Source: an uncultured Ilumatobacter sp. (GTDB lineage Bacteria > Actinomycetota > Acidimicrobiia > Acidimicrobiales > Ilumatobacteraceae). From it: a stretch of 15,113 nt of DNA. Below, one piece after another: positions 1-6,407 of this stretch. Positions within the stretch are counted from its first letter, which is position 1; every line of letters starts with the position of its first letter. Below the pieces are notes generated by a model, which did not search any database, was not told where the DNA came from, and saw nothing but the letters and a program-made list of their open reading frames with translations. Where the stretch lies: NCBI GenBank assembly GCA_937905835.1, contig CALCXK010000074.1, forward strand, positions 1 to 15,113, written 5' to 3'. Made by a program: the position numbers and the translations under genes.

Positions 1-606
1 GATGCCGCCCCGCAAGATGACGGCACGTCAGGTCGCCGGCGGCCGAAAAAGCCTGTCGATTATGATCCGGCTCCGGTTCCGGTTCCGCTGAGAGTGCCAC
101 GGATTCTCGGTCGAAAGAGGCGTGTCCGGAAGGTCACACGAGTTGTCCGCCACGTCGATCCGTGGTCGGTGTTCAAGATCGCGATCATCGCGAACACGGT
201 GCTGTATGTAACGCTATTGACCGCATCGGTGCTGCTGTGGAATGTTGCATATGCGACCGGAACCATCGAGAATCTTGAGCGATTCTTCGAGTCGTTTGGA
301 TGGCAGTCGTTCACGTTCAATGGCGGCGAGATCTACCACGCTGTGTGGATCGCAGGCCTCTTCGGGGTCCTTGGCCTGACCGGCCTCACTTTGCTGTTTG
401 CAACTCTGTTCAACCTGATCACCGACCTGATCGGTGGGGTTCGGTTCACGGTTCTTGAAGAAGAAGTGGTCGAAACACGTTTATCGCCGATGCGTCGTTT
501 CGTGGTGCGCCGTCCGGAGCCAGAGATTCCTGCTGTACTACACGATGCTGTAGGCCCGATCATTCGCGAAATGATCGTCGACGATTCCGGCCATATCGAA
601 CGCTGA
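1..606 (+). CDS. DUF3566 membrane protein (5' end outside window)
   Basis: The reading frame is open from base 1 to the TGA at 604-606, so the start codon lies upstream; 201 residues are visible. The first ~50 residues are Pro/Arg/Lys-rich and probably disordered. The basic stretch RKRRVRKVTR leads into HVDPWSVFK, then a membrane segment (about visible residues 58-82), an external loop and a second membrane segment (about 113-135), closing with NLITDLIGGV. The DPWS motif, two-helix layout and NLITDLIGG ending are those of DUF3566, for example mycobacterial Rv0007. The function of the family is not established. It typically lies just after gyrA and before tRNA-Ile, and tRNA-Ile does follow here, 81 bases on. 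The ~55-residue hydrophilic tail after the DUF is longer than in Rv0007, which ends soon after the motif. An internal GTG at 94 is possible as a start but would drop the disordered arm. Confidence 0.9.
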   Translation, partial: DAAPQDDGTSGRRRPKKPVDYDPAPVPVPLRVPRILGRKRRVRKVTRVVRHVDPWSVFKIAIIANTVLYVTLLTASVLLWNVAYATGTIENLERFFESFGWQSFTFNGGEIYHAVWIAGLFGVLGLTGLTLLFATLFNLITDLIGGVRFTVLEEEVVETRLSPMRRFVVRRPEPEIPAVLHDAVGPIIREMIVDDSGHIER

Positions 607-687
607 CGAGTGTTTTGTTCCCGATCGCACGGGTCGATAACCGCATGTGTTGATCCGACAGTCGGCCGATAACGTCTCGTACCTGCT

Positions 688-761
688 GGGGCTATAGCTC
701 AGTCGGTTAGAGCGCATCGCTGATAACGATGAGGTCCCTGGTTCGATTCCAGGTAGCCCCA
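688..761 (+). tRNA. tRNA-Ile (anticodon GAT)
   Basis: The full cloverleaf can be drawn by eye. The acceptor stem GGGGCTA (688-694) pairs with TAGCCCC (754-760). The D-stem is GCTC/GAGC. The anticodon stem CATCG/CGATG surrounds the loop CTGATAA with anticodon GAT at 722-724. The T-stem CCTGG/CCAGG encloses TTCGATT. The discriminator base is A761 and no CCA is encoded. A hairpin terminator follows within ten bases. Confidence 0.98.
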
Positions 762-768
762 CTCCAGT

Positions 769-809
769 AACGAGGCCCCCGAGTAATCGGTGGGTCTCGT
801 TTCGGTTTT
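769..809 (+). terminator. Rho-independent terminator after tRNA-Ile
   Basis: The arm 769-782 pairs with 787-801 (one bulged T at 791, one G-T pair) around the loop GTAA, giving about 14 base pairs. A T-rich tract with interruptions follows (TTTCGGTTTT, 800-809). The position directly behind the tRNA and the strong stem make this a convincing end for the tRNA transcript. Confidence 0.8.
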
Positions 810-840
810 CAGCAATTGCCGCCGCGGACTACACCTGAGG

Positions 841-869
841 TTGCAATCGCGTGGTGCGCCGAACATGAT
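841..869 (+). promoter_or_regulatory. Candidate leaderless promoter for the small ORF at 876
   Basis: A -35-like TTGCAA (841-846) is followed by a 17-base spacer and a -10-like CATGAT (864-869). Six bases separate the -10 from the ATG at 876, so the predicted transcript would begin at or next to the start codon. Each hexamer matches four of six consensus positions. The same -10-to-ATG spacing recurs at other genes in this window. Confidence 0.45.
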
Positions 870-875
870 CTGTGG

Positions 876-1010
876 ATGAAGCTACTGCGTGGTGCGATTT
901 CGGCGATTTTGTTGGCTGGCACGTTCGCTGCATGCCTTCGCGTACGCGGCACCGGCGGCACGCCACCGCAGCATGGTGGGTGGCGGCCACTCGAGCTGCC
1001 AGACCGCTGA
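876..1010 (+). CDS. Small single-span membrane protein (44 aa), hypothetical
   Basis: The ATG at 876 opens a 44-residue frame ending in a TGA (1008-1010) that shares its A with the ATG of the next gene (TGATG). The N-terminus is basic (MKLLRG), followed by a hydrophobic run of about 15 residues ending AACL. A polar Gly/Pro-rich tail closes with GGWRPLELPDR. It could be a single-pass membrane protein or a lipoprotein; the lipobox FAAC is weak because of Phe at -3. There is no clear Shine-Dalgarno, but promoter-like hexamers sit at leaderless spacing. In many actinobacteria a tiny DLW-39 type protein lies close to gyrA and these tRNAs, so this may be a positional counterpart, although I cannot align the two. 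I do not recognise a function. Confidence 0.5.
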   Translation: MKLLRGAISAILLAGTFAACLRVRGTGGTPPQHGGWRPLELPDR

Positions 1011-1975
1011 TGGTCAGCCGAGTCGCACTCGTCGGCAACGGTGTCACCGGTGGCCGCATTGCCAAGCGACTCAACATCGTTGCGCCTGGTTGCCGGGTGA
1101 CCCAGGTCGATCCACGGGGCGACATGTCCGCAGCGCGCGGTGCCGATGTTGCGATCCTTGCCCACGGCGGCCCCCAAATTCGATCAGCAATTTGTCTGGT
1201 CGAGATGGGGATGCCCATCGTGTCGGTCACCGACCGGATCACTGATGTGCAGGCGCTGCTCGAACTCGACGACACGGCCCGTCTCCAGGGTGTCCCGCTG
1301 GTTGTCGGGGCAGGAATGTCTCCGGGTCTGACCGGTCTGTTAGCGCGCCACCTCGTTGGGCAACTTGAGGCATGCGACGAGATTCATATTGCTGTCCACG
1401 GCACGGCGGGTCCCGCGTGCGCGCGCCAGCATCACCGAGCGCTCGCGGGGCATGCATATGGATTGCATGACGGCGAACCGATCGTCAAGTCGGCTGGCTC
1501 CGGCCGCGAATTGTGTTGGTTCCCCGAACCAGTTGGCGCCTACGATTGTTATCGGGCCGAGTTGCCAGCACCGATACTCCTCCACCAGAATTTTCCCGAC
1601 GTCGGTCGGATCAGTGCACGCGTCTCGGCGAACCGGCGTGACCGCCTGACCGCCCGACTCCCGATGCTCAGCCCGCCTCACAGTGAGGGCGGCGTCGGTG
1701 CGATTCGGGTCGAGGTCCGCGGCTGTAGTGCGACGGGAAAGCGAATCACGTTGATTGCTGGCGTGGCTGAACTGGTTGCTACGAGTGCCGCAGCGACTGC
1801 GGCCGCCTTTACCGGTGCGGTCCTTGAGGGGTCGCTTCGCGCCGGCGTTGTTGCCAGCGGTGCTCCGGAACTCGACACCCTCGGCCTGCTGCACACCATC
1901 GAACGGCTCGGTGTCCGCCTCCAGGAGTTCACCGGCATTCCGCATTTCAGCGCGGAGAAGCGACCCCATGACTGA
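1010..1975 (+). CDS. NAD(P)-binding, saccharopine dehydrogenase-like protein (321 aa)
   Basis: The N-terminus is a Rossmann fold: RVALVGNGVTGGRIAKRL contains GxGxxG (G9, G11, G14). An acidic residue at the end of the second strand (QVDPRGD) would contact the ribose. The stretch VVGAGMSPGLTGLLARHL resembles the GAGxxPGxxxLLA signature of the saccharopine dehydrogenase NADP-binding family, whose members reduce or oxidise amino-acid-derived substrates. The C-terminal half is less familiar and the substrate is unknown. ATG 1010 was chosen because the Rossmann strand starts at once; an in-frame ATG at 872 would add 46 residues of low-complexity Arg/His/Ala sequence. It overlaps the preceding small gene by one base, which suggests translational coupling. 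A long inverted repeat follows 18 bases after the stop. Confidence 0.75.
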   Translation: MVSRVALVGNGVTGGRIAKRLNIVAPGCRVTQVDPRGDMSAARGADVAILAHGGPQIRSAICLVEMGMPIVSVTDRITDVQALLELDDTARLQGVPLVVGAGMSPGLTGLLARHLVGQLEACDEIHIAVHGTAGPACARQHHRALAGHAYGLHDGEPIVKSAGSGRELCWFPEPVGAYDCYRAELPAPILLHQNFPDVGRISARVSANRRDRLTARLPMLSPPHSEGGVGAIRVEVRGCSATGKRITLIAGVAELVATSAAATAAAFTGAVLEGSLRAGVVASGAPELDTLGLLHTIERLGVRLQEFTGIPHFSAEKRPHD

Positions 1976-1993
1976 GACCAATATTTTGGTGTC

Positions 1994-2053
1994 CGACCTC
2001 ACTGGGCTCCGAATGCCGGGCTGCCGAACGGCATTCGGAGACCAGGGAGGTCG
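1994..2053. repeat. Long inverted repeat (25-bp arms, 10-nt loop) between convergent genes
   Basis: Arms 1994-2018 and 2029-2053 pair at 23 of 25 positions; the inner 12 pairs (2007-2018 with 2029-2040) are perfect. The mismatches are at 2001/2046 and 2006/2041. It lies between the stop of the plus-strand dehydrogenase (1975) and the stop of the minus-strand DUF1003 gene (2088), so a bidirectional terminator is the simplest role. There is no T-run on either side, and the stem is far longer than usual, so a REP- or MITE-like element is an alternative. Confidence 0.75.
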
Positions 2054-2087
2054 CCACCGACCACCTCGCCCGGTGGGAAGCATCCGA

Positions 2088-2630
2088 TTAGTTCGCGTCG
2101 GTGACTGGCGAATTGCTGTCGATGGTGCCCGCATCACCGGAAAGCTGACCGACCTGGAGCGAGAGTTGTTCGATCATTTCGCTCATCTGGTCGAGACGAT
2201 CTCCGATGTCTTCGCCGGTCACCATGTCGGTGAGTGACACCCTGACACTGGCGATTTCGCGGGCGAGGAACTCGGTGTCCGCCTGGGTCCGTTCGGCGAC
2301 TTCACGGTCGGTTTCTGAGGTCACTCGGTCGCGTCGCTCCTGACGTGACTGTGCGAGCAAGATGAGCGGTGCCGCGTACGAAGCTTGAATCGAGAGCACC
2401 AGGGTCAGCAGCACGAGGCCGCGATCCCACGGGTCAAATTGGAGGTCGCGTGGGGCAAACACGTTGTGGATGATCCACAAGCTGACGACGATCGACTGCC
2501 AGACCAGGAAGCGTGCGGTGCCCAAGAAGTTGGCAATCGATTCGGCGAAGCTCCCGAAGGCATCGGAGTCGTACGTGACGCCCAACCGTCGCGGAGAGCG
2601 CGGAGCGGTCAGTTCTTCGCGCCGCTTCAC
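2088..2630 (-). CDS. DUF1003 family membrane protein (180 aa)
   Basis: The protein shows the DUF1003 pattern: ESIANFLGTARFLVWQ, a first membrane segment (about residues 40-58) ending SLWIIHN, then LQFDPWDRGLVLL and a second membrane segment (about 70-92) ending SIQASYAAPLILLAQ, then SRQERRDR. The C-terminal ~70 residues are charged and probably coiled-coil (SEMIEQLSLQVGQL). The function of the family is not established. I chose GTG 2630 because it overlaps the upstream stop as GTGA. An ATG at 2678 would add 16 residues and lengthen the overlap to 52 bases. The tight overlap with the MgtE-N/CBS gene implies one operon and a likely functional link. The same pair occurs in mycobacteria (Rv1232c and its neighbour), from memory. 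Confidence 0.9.
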   Translation of the reverse strand: MKRREELTAPRSPRRLGVTYDSDAFGSFAESIANFLGTARFLVWQSIVVSLWIIHNVFAPRDLQFDPWDRGLVLLTLVLSIQASYAAPLILLAQSRQERRDRVTSETDREVAERTQADTEFLAREIASVRVSLTDMVTGEDIGDRLDQMSEMIEQLSLQVGQLSGDAGTIDSNSPVTDAN

Positions 2631-3886
2631 GACGTACTCACTTCGGGTGTGGGACTTGGCTTGCGCCGGGTGCGCCATGCTGGGCCGAGCATCCGGTCGA
2701 TCACGTCATCGACGGTGACGGCGCCAAGGAGGCGGCCGGCGGCGTCGCAGACTGCGACAGCAAGCATGTCGTAGCTGGCCAGACGTTCAGCGACATCACG
2801 GTCAGACATATCAGGCGAGACGATCGGCACATCTTCGAGCATCCGACCGATCTCCATGTTCGGTGGTTCACGCAGCAGGCGCTGCATATGGACGATGCCA
2901 AGAAACTTGCCGGTTGGCGACTTGAACGGTGCGTTGCACACGAAGACCTGGGCAGCGATGCTCACAACCCAGTCAGGGTGGCGTATTTGGGCGAGTGCTT
3001 CTGAGACGGTGACGTGCGGGCCAAGGATGATGACCTCCGGCGTCATCAGGCCGCCAGCAGTACCTTCCTCGTACGACAGAAGACGACGCACAGTTTCAGC
3101 GTCCTCGTCACCCATGACATCGAGCATCTCTTGCCGTTTAACCTCGGACATCTGGCCGAGGAGATCGGCGAGATCGTCAAAATCCATCTCGTCGAAGACG
3201 CCTTCGAGCCGCTCCCGGTCGAGGCTCTCGACGATGCGTACCTGTTCGGCTTCAGTCAACTCTTCAAGGACATCAGCGAGCCGTTCGTCATCCATGGCTT
3301 CGGCGATCTGACGACGCTGTTCGTTGGGGAGCGAGCGGACGAACGCAGCAACTTCGGCCGGGTGGAAGTCGCGCAGTCGAGCGGCTTCGGCCTGCATCTC
3401 GGTGGGCTGGTCGAAGAGTGCTGGTACCTCTTCGAAATCGACGAGCCGATACACCGGACGTCGTCGCAGCGTGTTCTTGGACGTCAAGCGGACTTTGTTG
3501 ATCTCCCACCAGTTGGATCGCCCGTCAGAGTTGCGGAGTATCGCGATATCGCTGACGGTCTCTGTTCCCACCTTGCGATCGATCAGCTCGCCGTTGATCA
3601 GTACCTCGCCGGGGCGGGGCTTGAATGGGTTGAGGTCGATGTCCCAACTTTGTAACCGAGCGCCGTCGCTGTTCAGTTCGGCGATGCGGTTCGCGTTGAC
3701 GAAGATACGTCGGCGCTGGCTCGACGCCACGAAGCCGACGATGCGCGGTGGTGTGTCGGGCTCACCGTTCGTGCCGGGTCGGCCCGGGATCGCAACGAGG
3801 TCTTCGATCCGTCCGATTGGCGACCCGCCGGCGTCGAGGAGCGGGAGGCGCAGCACACGAAATGCGTAGATCAGTTCGCTGGCCAT
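2627..3886 (-). CDS. MgtE N-terminal domain and CBS-pair protein, no membrane domain (419 aa)
   Basis: Residues about 8-155 look like PRC-barrel-type beta domains (LPLLDAGGSPIGRIEDLVAI; GEVLINGELIDRKVG). Residues about 170-270 are an MgtE_N helical superhelix (HPAEVAAFVRSLPNEQR, LADVLEELTEAEQVRIVESL) rich in Asp/Glu, as in the Mg2+-sensing part of MgtE. SYEEGTAGGLMTPE (271-284) leads into two CBS repeats (about 278-337 and 345-400; the second includes LLGAVTVDDVIDRML). The magnesium channel domain of MgtE is absent, so this is a soluble protein, probably a sensor or regulator rather than a transporter. The last codons overlap the DUF1003 start. A TAACCT hexamer lies six bases before the ATG, with GAGGGA between them, so both a leaderless start and a close-spaced ribosome site are possible. 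Confidence 0.9.
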   Translation of the reverse strand: MASELIYAFRVLRLPLLDAGGSPIGRIEDLVAIPGRPGTNGEPDTPPRIVGFVASSQRRRIFVNANRIAELNSDGARLQSWDIDLNPFKPRPGEVLINGELIDRKVGTETVSDIAILRNSDGRSNWWEINKVRLTSKNTLRRRPVYRLVDFEEVPALFDQPTEMQAEAARLRDFHPAEVAAFVRSLPNEQRRQIAEAMDDERLADVLEELTEAEQVRIVESLDRERLEGVFDEMDFDDLADLLGQMSEVKRQEMLDVMGDEDAETVRRLLSYEEGTAGGLMTPEVIILGPHVTVSEALAQIRHPDWVVSIAAQVFVCNAPFKSPTGKFLGIVHMQRLLREPPNMEIGRMLEDVPIVSPDMSDRDVAERLASYDMLAVAVCDAAGRLLGAVTVDDVIDRMLGPAWRTRRKPSPTPEVSTS

Positions 3887-3892
3887 TCCCTC

Positions 3893-3914
3893 AGGTTAGT
3901 CGGGGTTCCCGACT
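3893..3914 (-). promoter_or_regulatory. Candidate -10 and overlapping dyad upstream of the MgtE-N gene
   Basis: On the minus strand TAACCT (3898 to 3893) is a -10-like hexamer six bases from the ATG at 3886. Directly behind it lies a perfect dyad, AGTCGGG (3898-3904) and CCCGACT (3908-3914) with a 3-base centre. The dyad would occupy the spacer between -10 and -35, where a repressor or activator commonly binds. No good -35 is visible. It could also be a simple hairpin. Confidence 0.4.
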
Positions 3915-3918
3915 GGCC

Positions 3919-4041
3919 ATGGTGTCTGCCCGGGGTGCAATGCTCCTTGCGAGGGCCAACCTGGCAGCGATGGTCCTGGCGGGTGTGGTCGTGTTCGTGG
4001 CGACCAGCCCAACGCCTCGACCTCACGACCACGACTCCTGA
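3919..4041 (+). CDS. Possible small membrane protein (40 aa), hypothetical
   Basis: The frame runs from ATG 3919 to TGA 4041. It reads MVSARGAMLLARANLA, then a hydrophobic run of about 14 residues (MVLAGVVVFVATS), then a short Pro/His-rich tail. Basic-then-hydrophobic is the order expected of a single-span inner-membrane protein. An in-frame ATG at 3940 is an alternative start. It lies divergent to the MgtE-N gene and convergent with the molybdopterin gene, in a gap that otherwise holds only the dyad. No ribosome site is evident and I recognise no family. It may be chance, since GC-rich DNA makes such frames easily. Confidence 0.3.
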   Translation: MVSARGAMLLARANLAAMVLAGVVVFVATSPTPRPHDHDS

Positions 4042-4078
4042 TCTAGCGGCACTCGAGTAGAACGGATTACCCGGGCGG

Positions 4079-6190
4079 TCAGGCGATTGCAGCGACTTCG
4101 ACGAGCGTGTCGGAGTAGGCAACGCCGCCGCCCCATTCGGTCAGGGTGTCATTGGTCAGGGCGTTGGCTGCCTTGCCGTCGGGGTGATCCTGCATCCACC
4201 AGCCCCAGGGGATGGCAACGACACCAGGTCGGAGTCGCGTCGAGATCTTCACGGGGAGCTGAACCGTCGCCCGTCCGTTCCACACGCGTGCGGTTGCACC
4301 GTCAGCGAGTTGCCGAGCGGCCGCGTCGATGGCGTCGAGTTCGACAAACGGGCCACCTTCGGCTGGACCGTGCTTCGGGAGATGCGAGTACCCCGAGTTG
4401 AGAAACCGAGCGTGGTGCTTCGGGGTGAGCAATTGCAGTGGGTATAGCGCGACGAGTGCGGGGTCGCCGCCGGGCCCCTCATTCGGTGCAATGTAGGTGG
4501 GCACACGCGGTTGACCCATTGCTTCGAGTTCGTCGGAGGCGAGATGAAGGCGACCTGATGGAGTGTCGAAGTCGCCGTCGCCGAAGGGTCGACCGTCGGC
4601 TGGGTATGGCGCTTCCTGCCACATTGTGTCGCGCAGTCCGTCGAGGTCGAGGTCGGGAGCCCCCTCACGCATCAGGGTCTCGTCGTTGTCGAAGAGTGCC
4701 GGCTCGGTGTAGCCCATTGCACCAGCGAGCCGGCGGAACAGCTCGGGGTTACTGACGCTCTCGCCGAGTGGAGGAATTGCTGCGTGGTTGTAGTTGGTGT
4801 GCAACGAACCCCAGGAAAACACGATGTCGTCAGCCTCGATCTGGGTGGTTGCTGGGAGTACGATGTCGGCGTATTTGGCGGTGTCGGTGAGGAACTGTTC
4901 GTGCACGACGGTGAAAATGTCATCACGCAGAAGGCCTTGCTTGATCAACTCGGCGTTCGGTGTGGTGACGACCGGGTTGCAGTTCCAGTTGATGAATGCA
5001 TGCACGGCCGGTCCGTCGTCCTCACCGGCGTGCGGGTGCGTCAGAATCTGGCCGAGCCGGCTCATGTTGAGTGTCCGGGAGTCGCCGGTCTCGAGATCCG
5101 GCCGGAGGATGGCGTCGATGTCCATCTGGCATTCGGTCCAATCCCCGGTGCTCTTCGAGACGCCGCCACCACGCTCGGCCCAAGCGCCGGTGAGGGCGGG
5201 TAGGCAGCTGAGCGTGCGGTGGAACATCGCACCGTTCTCATGGTGCTCGGGTCCGATCAGTGTGCGAATCCCAGCCGGCCGTATGGTCGCGTAGTCGTGT
5301 GCCAGCTGTGTGATCACGTCGGCGGGCACACCGCATGCGTCAGCAGCTCGTTCTGGGGTCCAGCCGGCAACCGCATCTTGGAGTTCGGAAAAGCCCAATG
5401 TGTGGGCATCGATCCACGCTTGATCGGTGAGCTCGTCGCGGATCAGCACATGCATCATCGCGAGGATCATGGCGATGTCGGTGCCGGGAAGCGGCTGAAT
5501 GAACTGGTCGCCCCGCGCTTCGTCGATGGCGTCGGCGGTGACAGTCCGAATTGGATCGATGACGACGAGGCGCGCCCCGCTGGCTCGGGCCGCCTCGATT
5601 GTTGGCCACAGGTGCCGATTGGTGAGGCGAGTGTTCGTGCCCCAAAGAATCAGGAGCTTCGAGTGCAGGTGCTGCATCGGGTCGATACCGCGGGCCGAAC
5701 CCACCGTTTTGGCCATACCTGCACCGACGGTGACGCCGCAAATGTTCCGGTCAAGTTGAGTTGCGCCCATGTAGGCAAAGAATCGACCGCTCAGCCCCAT
5801 CAGAGCGAGCATGCTCTGGTTGCCGGCGTCGGAGTAGGGGAGTACCGCTTCGGGGCCGTGTTCGTCGATGACTCGGTGGAGGTTCGCGGCGATCTCCATG
5901 AGAGCGTCGTCCCAGCTGATCCGCTCGAACTCGCCGGATCCTTTCGGACCGACTCGGCGCATCGGATGCAGTAGTCGGTCGGGTGAATAGACCCGATCGA
6001 GAAATCTGTTGACCTTCGGGCATAACTCGCCCGCAGAATACGGGTGGTCGGGGTTGCCGCGCAGTTTGACGGCAACGGGCCCCGCCGGACGGTCTTCGAC
6101 CGTGACAATCCAGCCACACGAGTCCGGGCAATCGTGGTGGCATGTGCCGTTGATCGTTCGCGTGGCGGCGGGCTCGAGCACGTCGGTCAT
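4079..6190 (-). CDS. Molybdopterin (bis-MGD) oxidoreductase with 4Fe-4S site (703 aa)
   Basis: This is a full-length member of the DMSO reductase superfamily. The N-terminal cluster motif is C17-x3-C21-x3-C25-x31-C57 (CHHDCPDSC, then GELCPK). WDDAL (93-97) begins the molybdopterin fold. The stretch LDRNICGVTVGAGM places C151 where NapA-type enzymes carry the cysteine ligand to molybdenum, by my visual alignment. WGTNTRLTNRH and IDPIRT belong to the cofactor-binding core, and the C-terminal ~110 residues (LQLLTPKHHARFLNS, onward) form the dinucleotide-binding domain. There is no Tat signal, so it acts in the cytoplasm. No iron-sulphur or membrane subunit genes adjoin it, so the electron partner and substrate are unknown. 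TACGCT (6202 to 6197) lies six bases before the ATG, with no Shine-Dalgarno. Confidence 0.92.
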   Translation of the reverse strand: MTDVLEPAATRTINGTCHHDCPDSCGWIVTVEDRPAGPVAVKLRGNPDHPYSAGELCPKVNRFLDRVYSPDRLLHPMRRVGPKGSGEFERISWDDALMEIAANLHRVIDEHGPEAVLPYSDAGNQSMLALMGLSGRFFAYMGATQLDRNICGVTVGAGMAKTVGSARGIDPMQHLHSKLLILWGTNTRLTNRHLWPTIEAARASGARLVVIDPIRTVTADAIDEARGDQFIQPLPGTDIAMILAMMHVLIRDELTDQAWIDAHTLGFSELQDAVAGWTPERAADACGVPADVITQLAHDYATIRPAGIRTLIGPEHHENGAMFHRTLSCLPALTGAWAERGGGVSKSTGDWTECQMDIDAILRPDLETGDSRTLNMSRLGQILTHPHAGEDDGPAVHAFINWNCNPVVTTPNAELIKQGLLRDDIFTVVHEQFLTDTAKYADIVLPATTQIEADDIVFSWGSLHTNYNHAAIPPLGESVSNPELFRRLAGAMGYTEPALFDNDETLMREGAPDLDLDGLRDTMWQEAPYPADGRPFGDGDFDTPSGRLHLASDELEAMGQPRVPTYIAPNEGPGGDPALVALYPLQLLTPKHHARFLNSGYSHLPKHGPAEGGPFVELDAIDAAARQLADGATARVWNGRATVQLPVKISTRLRPGVVAIPWGWWMQDHPDGKAANALTNDTLTEWGGGVAYSDTLVEVAAIA

Positions 6191-6196
6191 TCGTCA

Positions 6197-6202
6197 AGCG
6201 TA
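6197..6202 (-). promoter_or_regulatory. Candidate -10 of the molybdopterin oxidoreductase gene
   Basis: TACGCT on the minus strand fits TANNNT and is separated from ATG 6190 by six bases (TGACGA), predicting a leaderless message. A convincing -35 was not seen. Confidence 0.4.
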
Positions 6203-6272
6203 CGGTGGCCCGAGGACCGTTGCAGTCTGGATTTGGCCATCGACCACGGCGAAACTGTGACCACCTCGCGAC

Positions 6273-6309
6273 AGAGTTGCGTTTGGGGTCTGACCCCGTA
6301 CGCAACTCT
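6273..6309. repeat. 37-bp palindromic element with GGGGTCTGACCCC core
   Basis: Outer arms AGAGTTGCGT (6273-6282) and ACGCAACTCT (6300-6309) are perfect complements. Inner arms GGGGTC (6285-6290) and GACCCC (6292-6297) are also perfect, centred on T6291, with one T-T mismatch and one G-T pair between them. The element lies between two divergently transcribed genes, so it terminates neither of them. A REP-like repeat or a large operator fits better. From memory, GGGGTCnGACCCC cores are frequent in dispersed intergenic palindromes of several bacteria. Confidence 0.75.
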
Positions 6310-6371
6310 CCGAAGGCGCACCGAGCAGGTGACCGCTTTGGCTGGTTCGAACTCGAGAAGAGGTGCGGCTC

Positions 6372-6399
6372 TCGACAGATCTGATCGGCGTGTCATGCT
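6372..6399 (+). promoter_or_regulatory. Candidate promoter of the histidine phosphatase gene
   Basis: TCGACA (6372-6377, five of six matches to TTGACA), a 16-base spacer and CATGCT (6394-6399) precede the ATG at 6408 by eight bases. The -10 is weak. A short GGAA (6400-6403) before the ATG could act as a minimal ribosome site if transcription starts farther upstream. Confidence 0.35.
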
Positions 6400-6407
6400 G
6401 GAACTCA

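Noticed and set aside
538..762. Minus-strand frame beginning MGLPGIEPGTSSLS across the tRNA-Ile
   Set aside because: This is the antisense translation of the tRNA gene, a well-known false protein found in many annotations. The tRNA cloverleaf fully explains the sequence.
872..1009. 46-residue N-terminal extension of the dehydrogenase from an ATG at 872
   Set aside because: The extension is His/Arg/Ala-rich with no family likeness, while the Rossmann strand begins right after ATG 1010. A better small frame with promoter spacing occupies the same bases.
1968..2237. Plus-strand frame starting MTETNILVSDL that overlaps the dehydrogenase stop
   Set aside because: It runs through the 25-bp hairpin and then antisense through the DUF1003 gene; it has no recognisable motif. 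The ATG overlap alone is not enough.
3014..3655. 213-residue plus-strand frame opposite the MgtE-N gene
   Set aside because: It is the antisense shadow of a clear MgtE-N/CBS gene; the minus strand carries all family motifs.
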